A DNA stretch of 29,181 nt from BPIH01 sp042408925 (GCA_042408925.1 JBHOQO010000076.1:1-29181); one strand, 5' to 3'; positions 1 through 7,731 are shown, counted from the first letter of the stretch. The notes: generated by a model from the sequence alone, not told the origin. Numbers and translations are program-made.

Positions 1-758
1 GCGCAGCGCCGCCGCCGAGCCCGGCGCCGCTGCCGACGGGCGAGGCCGAGCCCGCGGGCGCGAGCGAGGACGAGGCTCCTCGACCGCTAAGCCGGATCCG
101 GCGGGTCATCGCCGAGCGGCTCGCCGGAAGCTGGGCGACGACGCCCCAGTTCAGCGTCACCGTCGCTGCCGACGTCACTCCGCTCCTCGCCTTCCGGGGC
201 GAGCTGCGGGCCGCGGGCCACGACCTGTCCGTCACCGACTTCCTCCTGGCGGCGACGGCCCAGGCCCTCGTCGAGTTTCCTGACCTCAACGCCCGGACCG
301 ACGGGACCCTGGTCTGGCCCCGGCGGCGGGTCCATCTCGGGCTCGCGGTGGCGATCCCGGGGGGCCTGCTCGTCCCGGTCATCCGGGACGCCGACCGGCG
401 CTCGCTCCTCGAGATCCACGACGCGGCGACCCGGCTCGTCGCCGGCGCCCGAGCCGGGACCCTCGGCCCGGACGAGCTGTCCGGGAGCACGTTCACGGTC
501 TCGAACCTCGGGATGTTCGGCGTCGAGTCGTTCAGCGCGCTCGTGAATCCCGGCGAAGCGGCAATCCTCGCCGTCGGAAGCGCCGGCCCCGAGCCGGTCG
601 TGGTCGGCGACGGCATCGGGATCCGGACCGTCGTGCGCCTGACCCTCTCGGCCGACCACCGCCTCGTCGACGGGGAGCTGGCGGCGCGGTTCCTCGGGGC
701 CCTCCGACGCCGCCTCGTCGACGTGCCGGGCTGGCGCAGCCTCCTGGACCGAACGTGA
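1..758 (+). CDS. 2-oxoacid dehydrogenase E2 acyltransferase, C-terminal part (5' cut by window)
   Basis: The reading frame is open from base 3 to the TGA at 756-758. It starts with an Ala/Pro-rich linker, then a short basic segment (SRIRRVIAERL) typical of the start of the catalytic domain, then the catalytic core. The active-site signature DHRLVDG is near the C-terminus (His codon 657-659), preceded by the conserved block TFTVSNLGMFGVESFSA. E2 enzymes move an acyl group from the lipoyl arm to CoA in pyruvate, 2-oxoglutarate or branched-chain 2-oxoacid dehydrogenase complexes. The lipoyl domain and true start lie upstream of the window, so the exact complex cannot be told. Nothing links it clearly to the regulon that follows. 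Family assignment is firm; substrate class is open. Confidence 0.93.
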   Translation, partial: AAPPPSPAPLPTGEAEPAGASEDEAPRPLSRIRRVIAERLAGSWATTPQFSVTVAADVTPLLAFRGELRAAGHDLSVTDFLLAATAQALVEFPDLNARTDGTLVWPRRRVHLGLAVAIPGGLLVPVIRDADRRSLLEIHDAATRLVAGARAGTLGPDELSGSTFTVSNLGMFGVESFSALVNPGEAAILAVGSAGPEPVVVGDGIGIRTVVRLTLSADHRLVDGELAARFLGALRRRLVDVPGWRSLLDRT

Positions 759-788
759 GGCAGCGAGCGGCTGCCTGATGGTGGGCCC

Positions 789-806
789 GCCCCAATCGAC
801 TGGGGC
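789..806 (+). terminator. Small hairpin downstream of the E2 gene
   Basis: GCCCCA (789-794) pairs perfectly with TGGGGC (801-806) around a 6-base loop, 31 bases after the E2 stop. No T-run follows, so this is at best a weak or factor-assisted terminator. Confidence 0.3.
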
Positions 807-827
807 TCGAGTTGTGGTCGCCTTCGA

Positions 828-857
828 TTGACGCCGCCCCCCACGGGTGGCTATGCT
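828..857 (+). promoter_or_regulatory. Sigma-70-like promoter reading towards the GntR gene
   Basis: TTGACG (828-833) and TATGCT (852-857) are separated by 18 bases. The predicted start point is near base 864, inside the palindromic operator that follows. The only gene downstream on this strand is the GntR regulator at 1306, so this looks like an autoregulated promoter with a leader of about 440 bases. Confidence 0.6.
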
Positions 858-859
858 GG

Positions 860-874
860 ATCATCGATAATCGA
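860..874 (+). promoter_or_regulatory. Palindromic operator, copy A of three
   Basis: The bases are ATCATCGATAATCGA, with core inverted repeat TCGAT-A-ATCGA at 864-874. It begins two bases after the -10 box of the promoter at 828-857. The same 15-mer, differing only at the central A/T, occurs at 3896-3910 and 7717-7731, each time just downstream of a promoter. A repressor bound here would cover the transcription start. The likely binder is the GntR/FCD protein encoded at 1306-2010; this is inference from shared position and neighbourhood. Confidence 0.75.
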
Positions 875-1305
875 CAATCGCCGGATCGACCGCCGCAGCT
901 TGTCCGGCCGCTGCGATCGACGCGGCGGTCGTTCGCCTCGTGACCTCGAGGAGGCTCTGTGTCGACCCTGGCCCTCGTCGCCCGGTCGGAACCCGAACCC
1001 GGGACCCCGTCGTCGCGCGGCCGTGTGCCGCGCCCCGTCGCCGCCGGCTCGGCGGAGCACACCGGCTCGAGAGGGACTCGAGCGCGGAATGGTTATCATG
1101 AGGCTGCCCGTCGTGCAGTCCAGCAGCAGAGGAAGGGAGTGGGCGGGGAACGTCGCTCGTCACTGATGATCGGCCGAGCCCAGTGCGGTTGGGCGGCGCG
1201 CGTGGCCGCGGGCCGGCCCCTAGCGCCAGAGTTCCGGGCCATCCCGCGGCTCGTTGCCGGTCCGGCCCCGTTCACCGCGAGCCGAACCGCGACCCGAAGG
1301 AGCCG
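875..1305 (+). other. Long leader without a convincing gene, upstream of the GntR regulator
   Basis: About 430 bases separate operator A from the GntR start. A perfect 7-bp hairpin, GCTCGAG/CTCGAGC with a 5-base loop, sits at 1065-1083. A TATCAT box at 1094-1099 could be a second -10 but has no clear -35. An open frame with a GTG near 1139 runs to 1312 and overlaps the GntR start, but it encodes an Arg/Ala-rich peptide of 57 residues with no recognisable feature. I see no confident gene in this stretch. Confidence 0.4.
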
Positions 1306-2010
1306 ATGGTGACCGCCCCCCGCCTGCTCTCCCGCCAAGTCCTCGCCGAGCAGGTGCGCGACCGGCTCCTCGAAGGGATCCTGAACGGACGCTATCCGCC
1401 CGATTCGCGGATCGTCGAGACCCGCGTCGCCCGGGAGCTCGGAACGAGCCAGGCGCCCGTTCGGGAAGCGCTCCGGAGTCTCGAAGCCCTCGGTGTCGTC
1501 GAGATCTCGCCGTTCCGCGGCGCCCGCGTCCGGCGGCCGACCCGCCGCGAGCTCCTTGACGCCTACGTCGTCCGTTCGAATCTCGAGGCCCTCGCGGCGC
1601 GGCTGGCGGTGCCGAACCTCAGGCCGGCGAGCCTCGCCGAGCTGACCGGTCTCGTCGAGCGGATGGAGGCGGCCGCCGAGGAGGGCGCCGGCCACGCCGT
1701 CGCCGAGTTCGACGTGACGTTCCACGGCCGGATCGTGGAGCTCAGCGACAACCGGACCCTCGAGAAGGTCTGGCGGTCGCTCGAGCCGTTCTCCCGAACG
1801 TACATCACGCTCATGGCGCCCGGCGCCGACCCGAAGTGGACGGCGAGCCTCCACCGGCCGATCCTCGAGGCGCTCCTCCGGCGCGACGCCGAGGCGGTCG
1901 TCGCCGCCCTCGAGTGGCACTTCGTCCAGGTTCGGGACAACATGGCCCGTCGCTGGCGCGACCCGGGCGAGAACAACGCCGCCGAGGGCAGGGCGGCGGC
2001 CGCCGGCTGA
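1306..2010 (+). CDS. GntR-family transcriptional regulator, FadR/FCD subfamily
   Basis: The product is 234 residues, the usual length for this subfamily. The N-terminal winged helix-turn-helix spans roughly residues 10-75, including RVARELGTSQAPVREALRSL, the standard GntR recognition region. The C-terminal all-helical FCD ligand domain keeps the expected metal/ligand residues: the Asp and His of DVTFHGRI, the His of SLHRPILEAL and the His of EWHF. Such proteins are usually repressors released by a small organic acid. The ATG at 1306 has GAAGGAG at 1296-1302 only three bases upstream; a GTG at 1309 is an equally possible start. The gene faces the convergent SDR-MBL operon. Three identical palindromes (860, 3896, 7717) in front of this gene, the SDR operon and the transporter make it the probable local regulator. 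The effector is unknown. Confidence 0.92.
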   Translation: MVTAPRLLSRQVLAEQVRDRLLEGILNGRYPPDSRIVETRVARELGTSQAPVREALRSLEALGVVEISPFRGARVRRPTRRELLDAYVVRSNLEALAARLAVPNLRPASLAELTGLVERMEAAAEEGAGHAVAEFDVTFHGRIVELSDNRTLEKVWRSLEPFSRTYITLMAPGADPKWTASLHRPILEALLRRDAEAVVAALEWHFVQVRDNMARRWRDPGENNAAEGRAAAAG

Positions 2011-2019
2011 GGGGGCGTC

Positions 2020-2031
2020 GGTCGGCCGACC
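2020..2031. terminator. Palindrome between convergent genes
   Basis: GGTCGGCCGACC is a perfect 12-base palindrome in the 55-base gap between the convergent ends of the GntR gene (2010) and the MBL gene (2066). Its position suits a two-way terminator, but there is no loop or T-run, so the assignment is weak. Confidence 0.25.
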
Positions 2032-2065
2032 CTCAACCGGCCCCGCCCCCACCGAGGGGCAGCGG

Positions 2066-2983
2066 TCAGCCCGTCGCGCCGTTCCCGCCGCTCGGTGCCC
2101 CGCCGCGCCGTCGGCCGGTGTACTTGTCCCAGAGCGAGGCGGCGTTCAGCGTCTGGATGTGGTCCATCATGTAGCCCTGGCCGACGTCGACCGGGTAGCG
2201 GTCGTCGAAGCGGACCCGGGCCATCGTCTCCTCCCGGGACCAGCCTTTCGCCACGGCCGCCGCCACCGCGGCCTCCCACTCGAGGAGGACGGCCCGCTGG
2301 GTGTGGACGTAGTCGAGGGTCGTGACCGGTCCGTGGCCGGGTACGAGGTGGTCGACGTCGAGCTCGCGGATCCGCTCGAGGGCGATGAGCCACTGATCGA
2401 CGTCGGAGGTCATGAGCCAGGTCTGGCACTCCGAGAAGATCGTGTCGCCGGTGAAGACGACCCGCTCCTCGGGGACGTAGACGGCGACCTGGCCCGGCGT
2501 GTGGCCGGGCGTGTGGAGGAGGTGGAAGGTGTGGTTGCCGACCCGGAGGGTGAGGTCGCCGGTGAAGACGATCCCGCCCTTGTTCGGGTCTGCGTAGTAC
2601 GTCTCCCGGTCCGGGAAGATCGCCTTCCCCTCCGGATCGTCGGTCGGGATCGCCTCGGCGGCGTAGGCGTACGGATCGAGATCCGGGGTCGGGACCATGA
2701 AGTTGTCGTAGACCCCCTGGTGATGGACGACGACCCCGGCCCCCTTGAAGTAGTAGTTCCCAAAGATGTGGTCGACGTGGTGCTCGGTGTTGATGACGTA
2801 GCGGATCGGACCAAAGTGCTCGGCCTCGCGGCGCATCGCGACCGCCCTGGTCGGCAGCTGCGGGGTGTCGATCACGACGACCCCGTCGGAGGTCACGACG
2901 AAGCTGGGATTGCAGCCGCGGAGCTTCGTCGTCGTGTAGACGTTCGGGGTCACCCGTTCCATGATCGAGGTCAGCTGGTCCAT
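2066..2983 (-). CDS. Metallo-beta-lactamase-fold hydrolase
   Basis: The product is 305 residues with the MBL fold throughout. The first metal motif reads E67-H68-H69-V70-D71-H72 followed by IFGN, so the first His of canonical HxHxDH is Glu. The other ligands are present: H161 in HTPGHT, D180 in VFTGDT, and H217 in LVPGHGP. There is no signal peptide, so the protein is probably cytoplasmic. Members with this motif hydrolyse esters, lactones or thioesters, and the exact reaction cannot be read from sequence. It is the second gene of an operon with the SDR gene (41-base gap), under the promoter and operator at 3896-3947. Context suggests it cleaves a pathway intermediate such as a lactone or thioester; this is a guess. 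Confidence 0.88.
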   Translation of the reverse strand: MDQLTSIMERVTPNVYTTTKLRGCNPSFVVTSDGVVVIDTPQLPTRAVAMRREAEHFGPIRYVINTEHHVDHIFGNYYFKGAGVVVHHQGVYDNFMVPTPDLDPYAYAAEAIPTDDPEGKAIFPDRETYYADPNKGGIVFTGDLTLRVGNHTFHLLHTPGHTPGQVAVYVPEERVVFTGDTIFSECQTWLMTSDVDQWLIALERIRELDVDHLVPGHGPVTTLDYVHTQRAVLLEWEAAVAAAVAKGWSREETMARVRFDDRYPVDVGQGYMMDHIQTLNAASLWDKYTGRRRGGAPSGGNGATG

Positions 2984-3024
2984 CGTCTCCTACTCCGATC
3001 GCTGGCGCGTCCGGTGCGATCGCG

Positions 3025-3810
3025 CTACTGGGTTGCCGTGAGGCCGCCGTCGACGGCGAGGATCTGCCCGGTCACGAATCCGGCCGCCTCCGAACAGAGG
3101 AAGACGACCGGCCCGACGAGATCGCGGGTCTCGCCGACCCGGGCGAGGGGGATCCGGTTGACGATCGAGGCGCGGAAGGCCGGATCGTCGAGGAGCATCG
3201 CGACCTGGGGCGTGTCGATGAAGGTCGGCATGATCGCGTTGACCCGGATGCCGTGTTTCGCCCACTCGGTCGCCCACTGCCGGGTCAGGGAGCTGATCGC
3301 CCCCTTCGCCGCCACGTACGCCGAGTACCCGGCGGCGATCCCGAGGTTCGCCCGGACCGACGAGATGTTGACGACGGCGCCGGGCCGGCCCGCGGCGATG
3401 AGGCGCCGGACGACGGCCTGGGTCGGCAGGACCGTGCTCCGGACGTTCAGCTCCATGATCCAGTCCCAGGCGTCCCGGGGGTACGCCTCGGCGGGGTAGA
3501 GGACCTTCCCGGCGCCGCCGCCGACGGCGTTGACGATGCAGTCGACGGTCCCGAAGCGGGCGGTCGCCTCCTCGACCCAGCGCTCGCAGTCGGCCTCGAC
3601 CGTCGCGTCGCCGAGGAGCGCGAGTCCCTCGGAGCCGGCCGCGGCGATCCGCTCGACGGCGGCCTCGAGCGGCTCCCGGCGCCGGCCGGCGACGGCGACC
3701 TTGGCGCCGGCCGCGGCGAGCCCCTCGGCCAAGGCGGCGCCGATGGCGCCGCCGCCGCCCGGGATGAGGGCGACGCGACCGGCCAGGCTGAAGAGGGGAT
3801 CGGCTGCCAT
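3025..3810 (-). CDS. Short-chain dehydrogenase/reductase (SDR)
   Basis: The product is 261 residues, a classical SDR length. The nucleotide-binding loop reads PGGGGAIG (residues 17-24), with Pro in place of the usual Thr. NAVGGG (94-99) replaces the NNAG motif. The catalytic set is N122, S150/S151, and Y165-V-A-A-K169. The C-terminus has the usual GFVTGQILAVDGG. The ATG at 3810 is preceded by AGGAAGGAAGG, a strong ribosome site; a longer frame reaches 3900 but would run into the operator. It should oxidise or reduce an alcohol/ketone with NAD(P). It heads an SDR-MBL operon whose promoter carries operator copy B, placing it in the same regulon as the LIV transporter. Substrate unknown. Confidence 0.9.
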   Translation of the reverse strand: MAADPLFSLAGRVALIPGGGGAIGAALAEGLAAAGAKVAVAGRRREPLEAAVERIAAAGSEGLALLGDATVEADCERWVEEATARFGTVDCIVNAVGGGAGKVLYPAEAYPRDAWDWIMELNVRSTVLPTQAVVRRLIAAGRPGAVVNISSVRANLGIAAGYSAYVAAKGAISSLTRQWATEWAKHGIRVNAIMPTFIDTPQVAMLLDDPAFRASIVNRIPLARVGETRDLVGPVVFLCSEAAGFVTGQILAVDGGLTATQ

Positions 3811-3895
3811 GGGCACCTTCCTTCCTGGGCGCCGTGAGCGTGGCGCGGGTCTCGAGCCCGGAGCGCGGTCCGAGCCCTCGGGCTGCGCCGGGCAT

Positions 3896-3910
3896 ATCAT
3901 CGATTATCGA
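3896..3910 (+). promoter_or_regulatory. Palindromic operator, copy B
   Basis: The bases are ATCATCGATTATCGA, with inverted repeat TCGAT-T-ATCGA at 3900-3910. Read on the minus strand, the core begins seven bases after the -10 box of the SDR promoter and so covers the predicted start point. It is identical to copy C and differs from copy A at one central base. Confidence 0.78.
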
Positions 3911-3917
3911 GAATTGC

Positions 3918-3947
3918 AGGATATCGCCCGGGTCGCCACGGGGTCAA
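3918..3947 (-). promoter_or_regulatory. Promoter of the SDR-MBL operon
   Basis: On the minus strand TTGACC (3947-3942) and TATCCT (3923-3918) are 18 bases apart. Transcription should begin near 3911, about 100 bases before the SDR start codon, directly over operator copy B. Confidence 0.65.
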
Positions 3948-3963
3948 CCGGGCGCCGGAACGG

Positions 3964-4000
3964 GACGAGGCGACGCCGGGCTTCACGACGACGCCTCGTC
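3964..4000 (-). terminator. Hairpin after livF
   Basis: GACGAGGCG (3964-3972) pairs with CGCCTCGTC (3992-4000), a perfect 9-bp stem with a 19-base loop, immediately after the livF stop. No T-run follows on the minus strand. It may end the liv transcript or separate it from the SDR promoter. Confidence 0.35.
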
Positions 4001-4002
4001 CA

Positions 4003-4731
4003 TCAGCCGGCGACGGGCTCGACGCCGAGGAAGCGGCGCTGCATCGCCTCGTCGGCGAGGAGCTCGGCCGCCGTCGTCTCGTGGACGACTTCGCCGGTGA
4101 CCATGAGCAGGATCCGGTCCGCGACGGCCGTCGCGACGGCGAGGTTCTGCTCGACGAGGAGGATCGAGACCCCCTCCCGGGCGAGGGTCGTCAGGGTTTC
4201 GACGAGGCGCTCGACGACGGCCGGGGCGAGCCCCTCGGACGGCTCGTCCATGACGAGGAGGGTCGGGTTCGTGAGGAGGGCGCGGCCGATGGCGAGCATC
4301 TGCTGCTCCCCGCCGGAGAGCTGCGTCCCGGCAACGTTCCGCCGGCTGGCGAGCTCCGGGAAGAGCTCGTAGACGGCAGGGATCGACCAGCGGCCCCGGG
4401 CAACGAGGCGGCCGTCGATCATCCGGAGGTGTTCGTCGGTCGTGAGGGACGGGAAGAGCCGGCGACCCTGGGGCACGTAGCCGAGCCCGGCCCAGCAGAT
4501 CTCGTGAGACGGGCGCCCGAGCAGCTCACGGCCGTCGAAGCGGATCGAGCCGCGGGCCGTCGGCGGCGTCATCCCCATGAGGGCCCGACAAAGGGTCGTC
4601 TTGCCCATCCCGTTCCGTCCGAGGACGGCCGTCGTCCCGGCCCCGACCGTCGCCGTCAGCCCGTGGAGGACGTGGGCCCCGCCGTAGAAGGCGTCGAGGC
4701 CTCGGATCTCGAGGCGATGGTCAGGCGCCAT
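4003..4731 (-). CDS. livF: Branched-chain amino acid-type ABC transporter ATPase LivF
   Basis: The product is 242 residues, normal for LivF. Walker A is LGRNGMGKTT, the ABC signature LSGGEQQMLAIGRAL, and Walker B LLVMDEPSEGL. The final segment MQRRFLGV is the usual LivF ending. It powers uptake together with LivG. The start ATG at 4731 overlaps the end of livG by 11 bases. LIV-family importers carry amino acids, amides, urea, aromatic acids or other small organics, so the family name does not fix the substrate. Here the surrounding SDR and MBL genes and shared operators point to a catabolic substrate rather than general amino acid uptake (inference). Confidence 0.92.
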   Translation of the reverse strand: MAPDHRLEIRGLDAFYGGAHVLHGLTATVGAGTTAVLGRNGMGKTTLCRALMGMTPPTARGSIRFDGRELLGRPSHEICWAGLGYVPQGRRLFPSLTTDEHLRMIDGRLVARGRWSIPAVYELFPELASRRNVAGTQLSGGEQQMLAIGRALLTNPTLLVMDEPSEGLAPAVVERLVETLTTLAREGVSILLVEQNLAVATAVADRILLMVTGEVVHETTAAELLADEAMQRRFLGVEPVAG

Positions 4732-5473
4732 GGCCGCGCCCCAGGTAGATGTCGTGGACCCGCTGGTCGGCCCGGATTTCGTCCGGAGTGCCCTCCGTCA
4801 GGATCCGCCCCCGATCCATGATCGTCACCCGTTCCGCGACCCGCAAGGCGACCTCCATGTCGTGCTCGATGATGACGAGGGTCACCGCCCGATCGATCCC
4901 CAGGAGGAGCTCGGTCAGGCGCCCGCGCTCGGCTCGGGCCAGGCCCGCCGCCGGCTCGTCGAGGAGGACGAGGCGTGGTTCGGCGGCGAGGGCCATGCCG
5001 ATCTCGAGCTGGCGCTTTTCGCCGTGGGAGAGCTCCCCGGCCAGGGTGGCGCGCCGGTCGGCGAGGCCGACCGCCTCGGCGGCGGCGACGGCGCGGGCTC
5101 GGATCGCCCGATCGGCGGGGGTCCGCACGACCCGCAGCCGTCCGCGGCCGGGGCCGAGGGCGGCGAGGAAGAGGTTGTCCTCGACCGACAGGCCGCCGAG
5201 GACCCGCGACGTCTGGAACGTCCGGGCGAGGCCCATCCGCGTCCGGCGCCAGGCCGGTAGGTCGGTCACGTCGCGGCCGAAGAGCTCGACGCGACCGCCC
5301 GTCGCCGGCATCGCTCCGGCGATGACGTTGAAGAGGGTCGTCTTCCCGGCTCCGTTCGGGCCGAGGACGGCCCGCCGCTCGCCGGCCTCGACGACGAGAT
5401 CGACGTTCTCGACGGCATGGACGCCGGCGAAGTATTTCGTGACGCCGAAGAGGCGCAGGGCTGCCGCGTCCAC
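4721..5473 (-). CDS. livG: Branched-chain amino acid-type ABC transporter ATPase LivG
   Basis: The product is 250 residues. Walker A is LGPNGAGKTTLFNV, the signature is LSHGEKRQLEIGMAL, and Walker B is LVLLDEPAAGL; the C-terminal VHDIYLG is typical of LivG. The start is GTG at 5473, directly adjoining the livM stop, with a GAGGAG ribosome site inside the livM end. It overlaps livF by 11 bases. It pairs with LivF on the cytoplasmic face of the LivH/LivM permease. Confidence 0.92.
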   Translation of the reverse strand: MDAAALRLFGVTKYFAGVHAVENVDLVVEAGERRAVLGPNGAGKTTLFNVIAGAMPATGGRVELFGRDVTDLPAWRRTRMGLARTFQTSRVLGGLSVEDNLFLAALGPGRGRLRVVRTPADRAIRARAVAAAEAVGLADRRATLAGELSHGEKRQLEIGMALAAEPRLVLLDEPAAGLARAERGRLTELLLGIDRAVTLVIIEHDMEVALRVAERVTIMDRGRILTEGTPDEIRADQRVHDIYLGRGHGA

Positions 5474-6559
5474 CTAGCGCTCCTCCTCTGCTGCCGAGCC
5501 GGCGAGGCCCGGTCCGCCGGGCGTCCTCCCCGCCGTCTCCGCCCTCCCGGACGGCGGTTCCGGGCCCGGCGTCGGAGCCGCCGCGGCGAGGTCGGTCGGC
5601 CCCGCTCCTTCCAGGATCCTCCGGAGCACGGTGTCGATCCGGCCGGCGATCCCGACGAGCCCGCCGGGCGAGAGGAGGACGATGACGAGGAACACGGCCC
5701 CGATGATCGTCACGTACCGGTCCGTGAGGGCCGGACCGTAGATCTCGAGGACGGTAAAGACGAAGGCGCCGAGCCAGGCGCCCTCGAGTCGCCAGAGGCC
5801 GCCGATGACGGCGGCCGCGAGGACGTCGATGGTCACCTCGAGGCTGATGGAACCGGCCGACATCCGGGTATTGCTCCAGACCGAGAGGACGCCGGCGAGC
5901 CCCGCGATCGCCGCGCCGAGGGCGAAGGCGATCGTCCGGTAGACCCGAGGATTGAAGCCCAGGGCCGCCATCCGAACGGGGTCGTCGCGGACGCCCTGGA
6001 GGGCGAGGCCGAAGGGCGTTCGGACGAGATAGCGGATCAGGGCGTAGACGACGAGGCAGACCGCCAGGGAGAAATAGAAGTAGGTCGCCGGCTCGAGGAC
6101 GGGGTCGCCGAGGATCGCCGGGGGGAAGACCCCGTTGATCCCCTCGTGGAGCCCGAATTGGGGGACGGCGGCGAAGACGTTGTAGCTGATCATCGCCAGG
6201 GCGAGGGTGATCATCAGGAAGTAGACGCCGACGCTCCCGCTGGCGAGGGCCCCGAAGACGAGGCCGATGACCGCCGCCAGGCTGACCCCCGCGCCGGCGG
6301 CGAGCCAGGGGTCGAGCCCCTGGTCGACCGAGAGCCAGGCCGTGAAGAGCCCGGCGACCCCGAAGAGACCGACCTGGGCGAGGGAGACCATCCCGCCGTA
6401 GCTGGAGAGGAACGTCAGGCTCGCGGCGCAGAGGCCGAGCCAGAGTGTCTTGAGCCCGATCGCGCTCGTCGCGTACGTCCCGAAGACCGGGGGCGTCAGC
6501 GCGGCGACGACGACGACCGCGATCGGGATCGCCCGCCGGAGGAGCCGGTAGGCCGTCAT
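5474..6559 (-). CDS. livM: Branched-chain amino acid-type ABC permease LivM
   Basis: The product is 361 residues starting MTAYRLLRRAIP. It has about nine or ten hydrophobic segments and the LivM motifs SYGGMVSLAQVGLFGVAG and VRDDPVRMAALGFNP. The C-terminus carries a Pro/Gly-rich cytoplasmic tail of about 45 residues. The frame is open much farther upstream, but the ATG at 6559 forms an ATGA overlap with the livH stop, which decides the start. It forms the membrane channel with LivH. Confidence 0.92.
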   Translation of the reverse strand: MTAYRLLRRAIPIAVVVVAALTPPVFGTYATSAIGLKTLWLGLCAASLTFLSSYGGMVSLAQVGLFGVAGLFTAWLSVDQGLDPWLAAGAGVSLAAVIGLVFGALASGSVGVYFLMITLALAMISYNVFAAVPQFGLHEGINGVFPPAILGDPVLEPATYFYFSLAVCLVVYALIRYLVRTPFGLALQGVRDDPVRMAALGFNPRVYRTIAFALGAAIAGLAGVLSVWSNTRMSAGSISLEVTIDVLAAAVIGGLWRLEGAWLGAFVFTVLEIYGPALTDRYVTIIGAVFLVIVLLSPGGLVGIAGRIDTVLRRILEGAGPTDLAAAAPTPGPEPPSGRAETAGRTPGGPGLAGSAAEEER

Positions 6560-7644
6560 GCTGCGGCCCTCCCGAAGAGGCCCGACGGCTTGAGGGCGAG
6601 GACGGCGGCGACGAGGACGAAGGTCAGGACCATGGCGTACGGCGACCAGCCGCTCGGCAGATAGACCGCCGCGTACGACTGGATGAAGGCGAGGAGGAGG
6701 GCGCCGACGGTGGCGCCGAGGAGGCTCCCCATGCCGCCGACGATGACGATGACGATCGAGCTGAGGAGGAAGGCGCCGTCGAGACCGGGGGCGAGCGAGA
6801 GGATCGTCCCGCCGAAGACCCCGGCCAGCCCGGCGAGGCACGAGCCGATGAAGAAGGCGACGGCGAAGACGATCCGGACGTTCACGCCGAGGGCAGCCGC
6901 CATGGCGCCGTCGTCGATCCCGGCTCGGACGAGGATCCCGAAGCGGGTCCGCTGGATCCAGATCCAGAGGAGGATCCCGACGCCGAGGGCGACCCCGATC
7001 GTCACGAGCTTGAAGACGGGATAGCGGAGGTCGTAGAGGGGCAGCGGCACCGATCCGCTCAGGACGGGGGGCGGCGTGATCGTCTGGGCCATCGCCCCGA
7101 AGTTGGCCAGCATCTGGTCGGCGAGGATGAGCGAGATCGCGATCGTGATGAGCGCCTGCCGGAGATCCTGGCCGAGGTTCCAGCGCAGGAAGACCTCCTC
7201 CATGACGAGGCCCGCGATGCCGATGGCGAGGGTCGCGGCGATGATGGCGACGAACCAGTCGATGCCGGACTTCGAGGTCAGCGTCCAGGCGATGTACCCG
7301 CCGAGGAGGTAGAGGCTGCCGTGGGCCATGTTCACGACCCGCATGAGCCCGAAGATCAACGTCAGGCCGCTCCCGGCGAGGAAGTAGAGCCCGGCGAGGG
7401 CGAGGGCGTTGATCGAGACGAGGATGAAGATCGGCAGGTTCCCCGTCGGCCCGAGGCCCTTCGCGAGCGCCTGGGCGAGGACGCCGGCGAGGCCGAGGCC
7501 GGCGAGGCCGAGGCCGACGAGGGCCGGTCCCCGATCGGCGAGGCGCCGGCGCAGCGCCGACCGGGGGGCCGGCGCGGGGTACGGGCCGGCGGCGGCCGGT
7601 CTGCCGGTCGGCTCGGGGCTGTGGTTCGGTCTCGTGTCGGCCAT
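6556..7644 (-). CDS. livH: Branched-chain amino acid-type ABC permease LivH
   Basis: The product is 362 residues with about eight hydrophobic segments. Conserved LivH elements include GLTLIFGLMRVVNMAHGSL, and the cytoplasmic loop RAGIDDGAMAAALGVNV. A polar Pro-rich N-terminal extension of about 40 residues precedes the first membrane segment, longer than usual for LivH. The ATG at 7644 has GAAGGAG just upstream. It is the first gene of livH-livM-livG-livF, divergent from the binding-protein gene across a 164-base control region that holds operator copy C. I could not find a clear minus-strand promoter there. Confidence 0.92.
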   Translation of the reverse strand: MADTRPNHSPEPTGRPAAAGPYPAPAPRSALRRRLADRGPALVGLGLAGLGLAGVLAQALAKGLGPTGNLPIFILVSINALALAGLYFLAGSGLTLIFGLMRVVNMAHGSLYLLGGYIAWTLTSKSGIDWFVAIIAATLAIGIAGLVMEEVFLRWNLGQDLRQALITIAISLILADQMLANFGAMAQTITPPPVLSGSVPLPLYDLRYPVFKLVTIGVALGVGILLWIWIQRTRFGILVRAGIDDGAMAAALGVNVRIVFAVAFFIGSCLAGLAGVFGGTILSLAPGLDGAFLLSSIVIVIVGGMGSLLGATVGALLLAFIQSYAAVYLPSGWSPYAMVLTFVLVAAVLALKPSGLFGRAAA

Positions 7645-7671
7645 CCGCTCCTTCGATCCTCCATCGCAACC

Positions 7672-7699
7672 TTGACGCCCCCCGATCGTAGACTACAAT
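7672..7699 (+). promoter_or_regulatory. Promoter of the substrate-binding protein gene
   Basis: TTGACG (7672-7677) and TACAAT (7694-7699) are 16 bases apart. The predicted start point near 7706 lies about ten bases before operator copy C, so a bound repressor would block promoter clearance. The leader to the ATG is about 100 bases. Confidence 0.68.
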
Positions 7700-7716
7700 G
7701 CCCGAGCAATCCACCG

Positions 7717-7731
7717 ATCATCGATTATCGA
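7717..7731 (+). promoter_or_regulatory. Palindromic operator, copy C
   Basis: The bases are ATCATCGATTATCGA, with inverted repeat at 7721-7731. It lies between the divergent liv operon and binding-protein gene, downstream of the latter's promoter. It could control both directions. Confidence 0.78.

Noticed and set aside
532..1163. Overlapping open frames on the minus strand across the E2 end and GntR leader
   Set aside because: Arg/Gly/Pro-rich shadow translations with no domain, contradicting the plus-strand E2 gene and promoter.
6560..7714. Upstream extension of the livM frame
   Set aside because: The frame is open through livH but encodes an Arg/Pro-rich shadow; the ATGA overlap at 6559 marks the real start.
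860..7731. The three palindromes as transposon ends or integration sites
   Set aside because: No transposase or integrase, no target duplications, and each copy sits just downstream of a promoter -10 box, as operators do.
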